From: an uncultured Clostridium sp.
Lineage (GTDB): Bacteria; Bacillota; Clostridia; TANB77; CAG-508
Assembly: GCA_948441945.1 (NCBI GenBank)
Contig: CAOJQV010000013.1
Span: forward strand, 1 to 33,913
Reading direction: 5' to 3'
DNA: 33,913 nucleotides
This document shows positions 19,026-27,393 of the stretch, piece after piece. The stretch's first letter is position 1. Each line of letters starts with the position of its first letter. The translations under genes were made by a program, and so were the position numbers. The notes below the pieces were generated by a model. That model made no database searches. It saw nothing but the letters and a program-made list of their open reading frames with translations, and was not told the DNA's origin.

Positions 19026-20056
19026 TTTTTCTCCTCTTTTAAATTCTTTCTTCTTAATTGACCACATGCAGCATCAATATCAGAACCAAGTTCTCTTCTA
19101 ATTGTTGCAACAATTCCGTGGTCATTTAAATAGTCTCTAAATTTTATAATATTCTCATTTGAACTTTTTGTATAAATTCCATTTTCAATTTTATTTATTG
19201 GAATCAAATTAACATGACAAAGCATTCCTTTTAACAGTTTCACAAGTTCTTTAGCATCATCTAAATTATCATTGCTGTCTTTGGCTAGTGCATATTCAAA
19301 AGATATTCTTCTGTTTGTTTTAGTTATGTAATCTTTACAAGCTTGTATTAATTCTTCAATTGGAAAAGCTTGATTTACTGGCATCATACTACTTCTTTTT
19401 TCATTATTAGTAGCATGTAAAGAAATTGATAATGTACATTGAATATTTTCTTCTGCTAACCTATAAATTCCTGGAACTAATCCACTTGTAGATATGCTAA
19501 TATGTCTTGCTCCTATATTTAATCCTTTTTGATTATTAATTATTCTAATTGCATTTACAACATTAGAATAATTATTTAAAGGCTCTCCTATCCCCATAAA
19601 AACAACATTAGAAATTCTGAATCCTGTATCTTGTTCAACAGCCAAAATCTGTTCAACAATCTCACCAGAAGTTAGACTTCTTACAAAATTAATTCCAGTT
19701 GATGCACAAAACTTACACCCCATTTTACAGCCAATTTGTGAAGATACACAAATGCTATAACCATGATGATAGCTCATTAATACTGTTTCAATTGCATTTC
19801 CATCCAATACATCAAATAAATACTTAATAGTTCCATCTTTTGACTCTTGCTTTCTTAGAATTTTATAATTACACATATTATAATTATTTTTTAATTTTTC
19901 TCTTAATTCTAATGATAAATTAGTCATATCATCAAAGTTTTTAACTTTCTCCTGATATATCCACTTAAATATTTGCTCAGCTCTAAATGACTTTTCTCCT
20001 ATTTCTATTAGTTCTTTCTTTAAATCTTCTAAATCATAATTTTTTATATTTTTCAT
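19022..20056 (-). CDS. rlmN: 23S rRNA/tRNA adenine-C2 methyltransferase
   Basis: A 344-residue radical-SAM dual-specificity methyltransferase that methylates A2503 of 23S rRNA and A37 of some tRNAs. The Fe-S motif is C110-x3-C114-x2-C117 (CKMGCKFCAS). Further support comes from ETVLMSYHHG, VFMGIGEPLNNY, ISISTSGLVPGI and the C-terminal Cys in DAACGQLRR that forms the methyl-transfer intermediate. The ATG at 20056 is preferred over 20068, because GGGAG lies five bases upstream and the earlier ATG lies inside the palindromic repeat. It sits between hemW and the AraC gene in one operon and overlaps araC by four bases. Confidence 0.97.
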   Translation of the reverse strand: MKNIKNYDLEDLKKELIEIGEKSFRAEQIFKWIYQEKVKNFDDMTNLSLELREKLKNNYNMCNYKILRKQESKDGTIKYLFDVLDGNAIETVLMSYHHGYSICVSSQIGCKMGCKFCASTGINFVRSLTSGEIVEQILAVEQDTGFRISNVVFMGIGEPLNNYSNVVNAIRIINNQKGLNIGARHISISTSGLVPGIYRLAEENIQCTLSISLHATNNEKRSSMMPVNQAFPIEELIQACKDYITKTNRRISFEYALAKDSNDNLDDAKELVKLLKGMLCHVNLIPINKIENGIYTKSSNENIIKFRDYLNDHGIVATIRRELGSDIDAACGQLRRKNLKEEKK

Positions 20057-20067
20057 AGCATCTCCCA

Positions 20068-20149
20068 TTGTCCCAAATGTCCCAAAAGGGACGTTTACCT
20101 GTGGGACATTTTTTTTAATGTGTCAAATGTACCCGTCCCTCTTGGCACA
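20068..20149. repeat. Inverted pair of TGNNNCA/GGGACG palindromic repeats
   Basis: Two 31-bp units in opposite orientation. Unit 20078-20108 is bounded by TGTCCCA and TGGGACA. Unit 20119-20149 is bounded by TGTGTCA and TGGCACA, whose middles differ by one base from full complementarity. Both carry GGGACG or its complement at the same offset. An extra TGTCCCA-like piece at 20068-20074 extends into the rlmN start region. The second unit abuts the hemW stop codon (20150) directly. Confidence 0.9.
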
Positions 20150-21289
20150 TTACACAAATTCTTCCCATACTAAATTTGCAAAATCTAGTCCTTTATTAGT
20201 TAACTTTATATTATCTAAATCAATCTCTACTAAACCTTCTTTTACTAACTTTTCTAGCTCTTTTCTAAATAAGTAAATTGGATTTTCTGTAAATTTTTCT
20301 TTAAATTTATTTACACTAATTCCATCTAATATTCTTAATCCTAAAAGCATATATTCTTTTCGCATGTCCTCTTTTGCTTGTTGTTCTTCTTCTACTTTTT
20401 TAATACCATTACTTGGTGTTCGTAAATATTCTTCTAAATCGTAAGTATTTGAGTATCTAGTTCCATTTATGTACGAATGTGCAGCTAGTCCAAATCCAAT
20501 ATATTGTTTTTGTTTCCAGCAATTTAAATTGTGTTTTGACTCAAAGCCTGTTTTTGCAAAATTTGATATTTCATAATGCTTATATCCTTTTAGTTCTAAA
20601 AAGTTTTTTGTATAGTGATATTGATTTCTTTCTTCATCTTCATCAGGTAAAACTATTTCACCTTTAGTTATTTTTCTTTCAATTTCTGTACCTTCTTCTA
20701 TTATTAAAGAATATACAGATATATGATTTGGCTCTGACTTTAAATTTGTTATATTTTCTAAACTTTCTTTTAGATCTGATATTGTTTGATTAGGCAGTCC
20801 TAGCATCAAATCTACATTTATACTTTCAAATCCTACTTCTCTTGCCCAATTATAAGTATTTAAAAATTGCTCATAATTATGAATCCTACCAATTTTTTCT
20901 AACAATACATCTTTTGTACTTTGAAGTCCTATACTAAGCCTATTTATTCCACAGTTTTTATACAATTGTAGATTATTTTTAGTAACAGTTCCTGGGTTTA
21001 CTTCAATTGTTATTTCTACTTTACTGCTATTTTCTATTTTTCCATACTCTAAAATTTTCTCTAAAATCATTTTTATTAATTCAGGCTTTATAGATGAAGG
21101 TGTTCCTCCACCAAAATAAATTGTTGTGATTTCGTTATCTTCTAATAATTTTTGATTTTCTTCTATTTCTTTTATTAGTTTTTTTATATATTCTTCTTGT
21201 TTCTCATATTGATTTGGGTATGATACAAAATCACAATATGAGCATTTTTTTATACAAAAAGGGATATGAACATAAACTCCTAATTCCAA
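20150..21289 (-). CDS. hemW: Radical-SAM heme chaperone HemW
   Basis: A 379-residue coproporphyrinogen-III-oxidase-like radical-SAM protein that binds and delivers heme (HemW). The N-terminus MELGVYVHIPFC leads into the Fe-S motif C12-x3-C16-x2-C19. IYFGGGTPSSI and the ISVYSLIIEEGT region follow. The C-terminal HemN-like domain has KHNLNCWKQKQYIGFG. HemN-specific N-terminal residues are absent, as expected for HemW. The start is a TTG at 21289, ten bases after AGGAGG, which itself overlaps the whiA stop. The TAA stop is joined directly to a palindromic repeat. It is the third gene of the prmC-whiA-hemW-rlmN-araC operon. Confidence 0.95.
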   Translation of the reverse strand: MELGVYVHIPFCIKKCSYCDFVSYPNQYEKQEEYIKKLIKEIEENQKLLEDNEITTIYFGGGTPSSIKPELIKMILEKILEYGKIENSSKVEITIEVNPGTVTKNNLQLYKNCGINRLSIGLQSTKDVLLEKIGRIHNYEQFLNTYNWAREVGFESINVDLMLGLPNQTISDLKESLENITNLKSEPNHISVYSLIIEEGTEIERKITKGEIVLPDEDEERNQYHYTKNFLELKGYKHYEISNFAKTGFESKHNLNCWKQKQYIGFGLAAHSYINGTRYSNTYDLEEYLRTPSNGIKKVEEEQQAKEDMRKEYMLLGLRILDGISVNKFKEKFTENPIYLFRKELEKLVKEGLVEIDLDNIKLTNKGLDFANLVWEEFV

Positions 21290-21303
21290 TTTTGTATTTC
21301 CTC

Positions 21304-22146
21304 CTATTCATTTGCAATTTGAATAATCTTTTTTAATCTATAATTTACGCCTGATTTTCCAATTGGATTTTTTAGTTTTTTGCCTAGCTCTACTAAAGAT
21401 ATGTCTGGATATTCTAGCCTTAGTAATGCAATTTCTTTTAGATTATCATCTAATTTATTAAATCTATTTGTTACTTGTAAATTTCTAATTGCATCTATTT
21501 GCTCTACTGATGCATTTAGTGTTTTATTTAGGTTTGCAGTTTGACAATTTACAATTCTATTTACTTTTCCTCTCATATCTTTTTGGACACGGATATCTTC
21601 AAATTTTAATACACTATTATTTGCTCCTAATAAGGCAATGAACTTTGCAATTTCTTCTCCGTCTTTAAAATAAATAGAGAATTTATTTTCTTGTTCAAAT
21701 TTTTTGCAGTTTATATTAATTTGTTTTAAAAGAGAATATAAATTTTCCATATTTTCTTTGTTTGATAAATTAATTTCTAGATGATATGTTTTGTCTGGAT
21801 TATTAATTGAACCTGCTCCTAAAAAAGTGCCTCTTATAAATGCTCTTTTTTGACTATCTGTTAAATTTTCTAGTGTATCTTTAAATATTTCATTGTTTTT
21901 TTGCTTAAATGTGATGACAAAAGATTTCCCATCAAATTCTATATTATGGTTGATGTCTAAATTTTTTAGTAATTTTGAAAATCGATTAATATTATATTCA
22001 CTTTCAGTTGCATATCGAATATTGTTCTTATTTAAACTTGCATTTTTTGAAACTAAATATCCAATTAATTCAAATCTAATTTCATCTTTTTTATTTAAAT
22101 TATTTATTTTGCTAAGTTCTTCTTTTAAATCTGATGAAAATGACAT
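21304..22146 (-). CDS. whiA: DNA-binding protein WhiA
   Basis: A 280-residue WhiA protein. The N-terminus MSFSSDLKEELSKI, RAFIRGTFLGAGSINNP (the LAGLIDADG-like fold) and the C-terminal helix-turn-helix PDISLVELGKKL and SGVNYRLKKI are typical. WhiA affects cell division and chromosome segregation in Firmicutes and sporulation in actinobacteria. The usual partner genes rapZ and yvcK are not here; instead it sits between prmC and hemW. GGAGG lies six bases before the ATG and ten bases after the prmC stop. Confidence 0.95.
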   Translation of the reverse strand: MSFSSDLKEELSKINNLNKKDEIRFELIGYLVSKNASLNKNNIRYATESEYNINRFSKLLKNLDINHNIEFDGKSFVITFKQKNNEIFKDTLENLTDSQKRAFIRGTFLGAGSINNPDKTYHLEINLSNKENMENLYSLLKQININCKKFEQENKFSIYFKDGEEIAKFIALLGANNSVLKFEDIRVQKDMRGKVNRIVNCQTANLNKTLNASVEQIDAIRNLQVTNRFNKLDDNLKEIALLRLEYPDISLVELGKKLKNPIGKSGVNYRLKKIIQIANE

Positions 22147-22156
22147 TTTTTCCTCC

Positions 22157-23002
22157 TTATTTCATTTCTGCTATAATAATTCTGTCTATTCCATATAAAT
22201 CTTTTTTTGAGTATATATTTTTAAATGTTTCTTCTTTTTCAATTAGTTTAATAACTTCATCTTTTTGATTATATCCTATTTCCAAACATAAATATCCTTC
22301 TGATACTAGATATTTATGAGCTTCTTTTATAATTTTTTTATAAAAATCTAATCCATCTTCTCCTCCATCTAATGCTATTAGAGGTTCTTTTTTTACTTGT
22401 TCTTCTAAATTTTCTATATCGTTTCTTTTAATATAAGGTGGATTTGAAACAATTATATCAAATTTTTGTGATTCTAAATTAGAAAATAGGTCTGAACTTA
22501 TAAAAGTGATTTGTTTTTCTACTTCATTTATTATAGCATTTTTTTTAGCAATTTGTAGAGCTTTTTTACTAATATCTACTGCTGTTATTTCACAATTGGG
22601 CAAATATTTTGCAAGAGAAACCCCAATTGCTCCGCTTCCTGTGCATAAGTCTAATATTTTTTTAGAATTTATCTTTTTAGAGATTTCTATTACTTCTTCT
22701 ACTAATATTTCTGTGTCTTGTCGCGGAATTAAAACATTCTCGTCTACAAAAAAGCTTAATTTCATAAATTCTTTTTGATGTGTTATATGTTCTATTGGAT
22801 AGCCTTTTTCTATTTTATCTATTTCATTAAAATATTGTTCTTCTTGTTTTTCTTCTAATTTTAGCAAATCGTTTACTATTATGTATTGTCTTGTTTTGTC
22901 TAATATAAATTGCATTATTAGTCTTGCTTTTAGTTTTGGAGATTGTATTCCAGCTCTATTTAATTTTGTTGTTGCTTCTTCTATTGCTTCTTGTATTGTC
23001 AT
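22157..23002 (-). CDS. prmC: Release-factor glutamine methyltransferase PrmC
   Basis: A 281-residue enzyme that methylates the GGQ glutamine of RF1/RF2. The N-terminal helical domain (MTIQEAIEEATTKLNRAGI) binds the release factor. The SAM-binding motif is LDLCTGSGAIGVSLA and the catalytic motif is SNPPYI. VLIPRQDTE is the conserved entry to the methyltransferase domain. The prfA gene usually precedes prmC but is not in this position. It is the first gene of the five-gene operon, with the ribosome site GAGGTGG seven bases upstream and a clear sigma-A promoter at 23025-23053. Confidence 0.95.
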   Translation of the reverse strand: MTIQEAIEEATTKLNRAGIQSPKLKARLIMQFILDKTRQYIIVNDLLKLEEKQEEQYFNEIDKIEKGYPIEHITHQKEFMKLSFFVDENVLIPRQDTEILVEEVIEISKKINSKKILDLCTGSGAIGVSLAKYLPNCEITAVDISKKALQIAKKNAIINEVEKQITFISSDLFSNLESQKFDIIVSNPPYIKRNDIENLEEQVKKEPLIALDGGEDGLDFYKKIIKEAHKYLVSEGYLCLEIGYNQKDEVIKLIEKEETFKNIYSKKDLYGIDRIIIAEMK

Positions 23003-23024
23003 ATAACCACCTCTTTATATTGGT

Positions 23025-23053
23025 ATTTTACCACTTTTAGGCTATTTTTTCAA
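23025..23053 (-). promoter_or_regulatory. Sigma-A promoter of the prmC operon
   Basis: TTGAAA (23048-23053) and TAAAAT (23025-23030) on the minus strand are separated by exactly 17 bp, with TGG directly before the -10 (extended -10). They lie just upstream of prmC. Confidence 0.75.
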
Positions 23054-23080
23054 TATACTTGAAATTTATATTTTTATACC

Positions 23081-23122
23081 TCAAAAGACCCAAGACACAA
23101 ATCTGCGTCAAGGGTCTTTTGA
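23081..23122 (-). terminator. Terminator after the 23131-23544 gene
   Basis: TCAAAAGACCC and GGGTCTTTTGA form an 11-bp perfect stem, continued inside by GAC/GTC. It lies nine bases after the stop codon of the upstream gene. Confidence 0.75.
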
Positions 23123-23130
23123 TTGTTGGA

Positions 23131-23544
23131 TTAGCGGTTGATGCTCCACTTAATGTAGAATATGATAGGTGAACTATTTCTTAGCTCCTTTATATCAAGC
23201 CCAGTATATTCGAACTTGATTGTAGGAGATATAGAATTGAGCTTCTCTATTATCTCTTCCACCTGTTTTTCCATTTCTACATCTGAGCCATTTTTACTGA
23301 TGTTAATACCAAATTGGGTAGGTGTTATTTCTAACTGAAATTTTTTTGGAACTAGCCCATTTTCAACAACCTGAACTACATCTGCCTCGCAAAGTTGCCA
23401 AACCAGCTTAGTAGCTTGGAACTTCTGAAACACTGTCCACTTATACTGACCTTCTATCCTTTTAGTTAGGTCATTCACAATAAGCATTAACTTCTTTTTT
23501 AGAATATCACACCGCTCAACAAGTTCTAATCTTCTTTCTGTCAT
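23131..23544 (-). CDS. Unknown small soluble protein
   Basis: A 137-residue protein, family not recognised. The start MTERRLELVERC at 23544 lies nine bases after AAGGAGG. The longer in-frame ATG at 23574 is upstream of that site and is rejected. It begins with a helical, charged segment (about 1-40), followed by a mixed region with EADVVQVVENGLVPKKFQL, ITPTQFGINISKNG and a C-terminal FYIKWSINR. No membrane span, signal or metal motif is seen. Its DNA is visibly less A+T-rich and uses more C/G-ending codons than its neighbours, and it has its own promoter-distance gap and terminator, so it may be a recent arrival. It is isolated between prmC and the DUF368 gene. Confidence 0.7.
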   Translation of the reverse strand: MTERRLELVERCDILKKKLMLIVNDLTKRIEGQYKWTVFQKFQATKLVWQLCEADVVQVVENGLVPKKFQLEITPTQFGINISKNGSDVEMEKQVEEIIEKLNSISPTIKFEYTGLDIKELRNSSPIIFYIKWSINR

Positions 23545-23635
23545 AATTTCTTCCTCCTTATTCTTCTTCCTCAATTCGAGGCTTATTATTCAACAATAGT
23601 TCTATAATTAATTATAATTTATTTTACATAAAATG

Positions 23636-24427
23636 TCAACTTTTAATTATACCCATTAATAAATATCCACATACACAACAAACAATACTAATAACAAAAT
23701 CATATATCGTTAAAATATCAGGAAATAACACAAAAATTGAACCCATGCTAAATCCTATTATAGAAAACATTGTTTTTTCATAATGATTTTCCAATAATCT
23801 TTTTATAATTTTCATAAACACTAAACTGCCTACAACTACACCAATTAGCATTGGAATTAAAATTGGAAAATATAAATTTGAAACTGAATTTAAGTAATAA
23901 GAATATGTACCTAATAACATTAAAATGATTGTACTGCTAACTCCTGGAACAACTATACCAATAGACATTAAAAATCCACTTAATGTTAAATATAAGAAGC
24001 TAACACTTTCTAAATTTCTAATTTGCAACTTTTTCTCTAAATAAACCATAAATGTACCAATAGCAAAAGTAATTAAAAAATAGATAATGTTTTGCTTTTT
24101 CCACTCTTTTTTTGCTATCTCATTTTTAAGTAAAATTATTACTCCTCCAAATATAAGTCCTACAAAAATAGATTTTGTTTGCATTGTATATTTAGATAAT
24201 AGGTACTGCAATAATTTGCTAAATTCAATTAAACCTATTAAACCTCCTAATGCAATTGGACATAAAAAAGCAAAATTCTTTTTAATATCATGAAAAAAAT
24301 TCAATACACTATCTAATAATAAATCATAAATTCCAAATATGACGCATAAAACTCCGCTACTAATACCTGGTAAAATGCAACCTGCACCAATTAAGATTCC
24401 TTTAAAAAAGTTTTTTATAAATTTCAT
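23636..24427 (-). CDS. DUF368 family undecaprenyl-phosphate translocase
   Basis: A 263-residue polytopic membrane protein with about eight helices. It carries the paired internal repeats of DUF368, ILPGISSGVLCVIFGIYD near the N-terminus and VPGVSSTIILMLLGTY in the second half. DUF368 proteins (PopT in Vibrio and relatives) have been shown to recycle undecaprenyl phosphate across the cytoplasmic membrane for wall synthesis. The second repeat keeps the PG.SS..I motif, so it is probably active. TAGGAGG (weak spacing) precedes the ATG at 24427. It is followed in the same direction by the unknown 137-residue gene, separated by more than 90 bp. Confidence 0.9.
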   Translation of the reverse strand: MKFIKNFFKGILIGAGCILPGISSGVLCVIFGIYDLLLDSVLNFFHDIKKNFAFLCPIALGGLIGLIEFSKLLQYLLSKYTMQTKSIFVGLIFGGVIILLKNEIAKKEWKKQNIIYFLITFAIGTFMVYLEKKLQIRNLESVSFLYLTLSGFLMSIGIVVPGVSSTIILMLLGTYSYYLNSVSNLYFPILIPMLIGVVVGSLVFMKIIKRLLENHYEKTMFSIIGFSMGSIFVLFPDILTIYDFVISIVCCVCGYLLMGIIKS

Positions 24428-24477
24428 ACTTTCCTCCTAATTAATTTTATGTGCTAATATGAAATTTATTATTTATT

Positions 24478-25767
24478 CTAATTTTTACAAGCTTTTACCT
24501 TGATAATTCTATTATCTTTGAATTTTTGTATTTTGTATGTTACTTTTTCTGTTTCTATTACTATATCTTTTTCTTTATCGTTTGGAATTCTATTTAATTC
24601 CATTAACAAATATCCTGAAATTGTATCATATTCTCCTTCTGGTAAGTCAATCTCTAAAATTCTTTCTACTTCATGAATTGAAAGCTCTCCATCTAACATA
24701 TAAGTATTATTATCTATTTTCTTATATTTAGATTCTTCAACATCATATTCATCATATATTTCTCCTACTATCTCTTCTAATATATCTTCCATAGTAATAA
24801 TACCTGCTGTTCCGCCATATTCATCAATTGCTATTGCTATTTGTTTTTTACTTTTCTTTAGTTCTTTAAATGCATCATCTATATAGATACTCTCTAATAT
24901 AAAAGTTGCTTCTCTTGCAATGTTTTTAAGTTTTGTATTTTTATTCTTTTGAGTTAATAACATATCTTTTAAATAAACAATTCCTTTTATATTATCTATA
25001 TTTTCTTCATAAACTGGAACTCTACTATATCTTGTATCTTCATTTAATAAGTCAATTGCTTCACTTATTGTAAGTTCCATGTCTAATGCATATACTTGTG
25101 TTCTAGGAATCATTATTTCTGAAACAAGTCTATCATTAAATTCAAATATATTATTAATCATTTCTTTTTCGCCTGTTTCAATTGTTCCTTTTTCTTCTCC
25201 TACATCTACCATCATTTTTATTTCTTCTTCACTAACTTGTTCCTCTTCTTCTCCTGTCACTCCAAAAATACTAGATATTATATTTGTAGAACATGTTAAT
25301 AACTTAACAAATGGTATAGTTATAGTTGATAATATCCTTATAAAAGTTACTGTTAAAAAAGCTAGTTTTTCTGAGTATTTCATAGCAATTCTTTTTGGAA
25401 CTAATTCTCCAAATACTAAAGTAAAATAAGATAGTATCAGTGTAATTATAACAATTGAAATCTGTCTCCATTGTGCTATTGAGATAACTGAAATTGCAGA
25501 ATATAACTTTGGTGCTAATATATCTGCAAACGCATCTGAAGCAAAAGCACTTGATAAAAATCCAGCTAGTGTAATTCCTATTTGTATTGTTGCTAAAAAT
25601 TTACTTGGGTCCTTTAACATTTTTTGTATCTTTATAGCTTTTTTATTTCCTTCTTTTGCTTTAAGTTCTATTTTTACATCATTTAATGAAATAAATGCTA
25701 TTTCTGTAGCTGCAAAAAAAGCATTTAATGCTATTAAAATAATTAATACTAAAATTTGAACTCCCAT
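24478..25767 (-). CDS. CNNM/CorC-type membrane protein with CBS pair
   Basis: A 429-residue protein. The N-terminal DUF21 (CNNM) domain has four hydrophobic segments, including FFAATEIAFISL, and spans about residues 1-190. Two CBS domains follow (about 205-330) with MIPRTQVYALDM, YSRVPVYEENID and AIDEYGGTAGIIT. The C-terminal CorC_HlyC domain (about 345-425) contains ISGYLLMEL. Such proteins are implicated in Mg2+ or other divalent-cation efflux and are often annotated as hemolysin. I chose the ATG at 25767, five bases after TGGAGG; the longer upstream frame contains that ribosome site. It is divergent from sigK, 141 bp apart. Confidence 0.93.
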   Translation of the reverse strand: MGVQILVLIILIALNAFFAATEIAFISLNDVKIELKAKEGNKKAIKIQKMLKDPSKFLATIQIGITLAGFLSSAFASDAFADILAPKLYSAISVISIAQWRQISIVIITLILSYFTLVFGELVPKRIAMKYSEKLAFLTVTFIRILSTITIPFVKLLTCSTNIISSIFGVTGEEEEQVSEEEIKMMVDVGEEKGTIETGEKEMINNIFEFNDRLVSEIMIPRTQVYALDMELTISEAIDLLNEDTRYSRVPVYEENIDNIKGIVYLKDMLLTQKNKNTKLKNIAREATFILESIYIDDAFKELKKSKKQIAIAIDEYGGTAGIITMEDILEEIVGEIYDEYDVEESKYKKIDNNTYMLDGELSIHEVERILEIDLPEGEYDTISGYLLMELNRIPNDKEKDIVIETEKVTYKIQKFKDNRIIKVKACKN

Positions 25768-25908
25768 AATATCCTCCATTTTTATATTATATGTTGTTTT
25801 TTTTATTATATCCTTTGAGATTAAATAATAACACTTAAATTTCCAGGGGTCAAGCACTTTTTAATTTTTTTTACATATAATCAATATAGATAGATTTGGA
25901 GGTAATTT

Positions 25909-26619
25909 ATGTTAGAAACTCTTTGTAGTATAGGAATTATGGGTTTTTTCCAGTTTCTAAAAGTTGCTGTTTTTACAGTTGGTTATATTTCTGGAAGTAA
26001 TCTATTTCCTGAACCTTTAACAAGTGAAGAAGAAAAGATATACCTACAACAAATGAAAAATGGAGATGAAGAAGCTAGAAATATTTTAATTGAAAGAAAT
26101 TTGAGATTAGTTGCTCATGTTGTTAAAAAATATTCAAATACAAAAATAGAACAAGATGATTTAATTTCAATAGGAACTATTGGTCTAATTAAAGGAATTA
26201 ATAGCTTTAATGTTGATAAAGGTTCTAAGCTTAGTACTTATGTATCAAGGTGTATAGACAATGAAATTCTTATGTATTTGCGTTCTACAAAAAAATTAAA
26301 TGCAGAAGTATATTTAAATGAGCCTATTGGAAAGGATAAAGATGATAATATTGTAACTTTGCAGGAGGTTCTTGAAAATGATGAGAGAACTATTGAAGAT
26401 GAAGTTGATTTAAAAATGAAAATTAAAAAGTTATATTCTAAAATAAGTGAAATTTTGAAAGATAGAGAGAAAACTATAATTGAATTAAGATTTGGATTAG
26501 ATGGTCATAAGCCTAAAACTCAACATGAAATAGCAGAAATGCTTGGAATTTCACGTTCTTATGTATCTAGAATTGAAACAAAAGCTATTAGTAAGCTACA
26601 TAAAGAATTAAAAGAATAA
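25909..26619 (+). CDS. sigK: RNA polymerase sigma-K factor (pro-sigma-K)
   Basis: A 236-residue late mother-cell sporulation sigma factor. The first 30 or so residues (LCSIGIMGFFQFLKVAVFTVGY) form a hydrophobic pro-sequence, as in B. subtilis pro-sigma-K, which SpoIVFB removes. Region 2 has RNILIERNLRLVAHVVKKY and LISIGTIGLIKGI. Region 4 has TQHEIAEMLGISRSYVSRIE. The gene is continuous, with no skin-like element inside it. The presence of the pro-sequence suggests intramembrane processing is used, unlike C. difficile, where it is absent. GGAGG lies eight bases before the ATG. Transcription is probably from its own sigma-E-type promoter, which I could not locate. Confidence 0.93.
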   Translation: MLETLCSIGIMGFFQFLKVAVFTVGYISGSNLFPEPLTSEEEKIYLQQMKNGDEEARNILIERNLRLVAHVVKKYSNTKIEQDDLISIGTIGLIKGINSFNVDKGSKLSTYVSRCIDNEILMYLRSTKKLNAEVYLNEPIGKDKDDNIVTLQEVLENDERTIEDEVDLKMKIKKLYSKISEILKDREKTIIELRFGLDGHKPKTQHEIAEMLGISRSYVSRIETKAISKLHKELKE

Positions 26620-26768
26620 TTATTTTTATAAAATCAATACTATTATTTTAACATATACAATATAAAAAATCAAATAGCAAAAAATTTAATAAAATGAGAA
26701 TAAATTATTTTAAGTAAGATAAAATAATATAAACAATATATAATCATTTTTATAAGTTTGTTTTTTAT

Positions 26769-26797
26769 TTGAATCTATTATATTTTTATGCTAAAAT
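26769..26797 (+). promoter_or_regulatory. Sigma-A promoter upstream of 6S RNA
   Basis: TTGAAT (26769-26774), a 17-bp spacer and TAAAAT (26792-26797) with TGC before the -10. The start site would be near 26804, about 35 bases before the first conserved 6S base pair, so the RNA may be processed at its 5' end. Confidence 0.6.
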
Positions 26798-26837
26798 ATA
26801 TTTAGTCTAACAAAGATATATTAAATAGTTATTAATT

Positions 26838-27027
26838 TACCCTGCATAGTGCGTGTAGACAGAATTTTTAGAACCTACAAGTTTTTAAGAGGAGCCGATC
26901 TCATAAATATGGCGTGCATGCTTGCATTTATGTAAGAAGCCCATGAGTATTTTGGTAGGCACCCACCTGTGAAGAGCAGGTCCTTAAAAATTCAAGACAT
27001 CTTACGGCTAAGGCGGGGATTTTTTTA
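26838..27027 (+). ncRNA. ssrS: 6S RNA
   Basis: An RNA of about 190 nt that mimics an open promoter and binds sigma-A RNA polymerase. The closing stem CCCTGC/GCGGGG and CGTG..AGA/TCTTACG pair. A perfect 9-bp stem GAATTTTTA/TAAAAATTC frames the large central bubble. A small hairpin ACCTG..CAGGT lies in the 3' side of the bubble. The apical arm has GAGCCGATCTCATAAAT, GCATGC and GAAGCCC, which parallel E. coli 6S (GAGCCGATATTTCAT, GCATGC and GAAGCCT). A T run directly after GGCGGGGA ends it. It lies downstream of sigK on the same strand. Confidence 0.88.
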
Positions 27028-27045
27028 TTTTTATAAAAAAAAATT

Positions 27046-27074
27046 AAACACTCATTTTATTATGAGTGTTTTTT
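27046..27074 (+). terminator. Intrinsic terminator behind 6S RNA
   Basis: AAACACTCAT and ATGAGTGTTT form a 10-bp stem with a six-base loop, followed by TTTTT on the plus strand. Confidence 0.75.
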
Positions 27075-27393
27075 GGTTGGAGTGTTCTTATAGGAACTTT
27101 CACAAAATGTTGAAAAATCAATAATTACATGGGACACAAGAAAGTGTATTTACTTATTTTCAAAAATTTGTTTTGTTCGCTTGTATTTTAGTAAATAATG
27201 TTGTATAGTTGTAAGCATAGAGAATGAGAATAAGCAGTGTGAGTGCTACCACTTTACATACACTGGATCTATGTCAAGTTTTTAGACACATTTCTGTGGC
27301 TCTCATTTTCTATTTTTATTATACATTCATTTCTTTGTTTTGTCAAATATAACTTTGCGAGTTGCGCCTATCAGAGAAATTGTAAGTTACAAT
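27075..27393. other. Gene-free gap, possible insertion-sequence remnant
   Basis: No convincing gene lies here. An imperfect inverted repeat pairs TAGAGAATGAGA (about 27218-27229) with CTCATTTTCTA (about 27302-27312). The sequence in between has CTTGACATAGATCCA and GTGTCTAAAAA on the minus strand, in a style seen at insertion-sequence ends. ATTGTAAGTTACAAT near 27380 is a short palindrome just behind the HAD gene stop and may be a weak terminator. The short frame read on the plus strand (27243-27455) overlaps the HAD gene and has no ribosome site. Confidence 0.3.
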
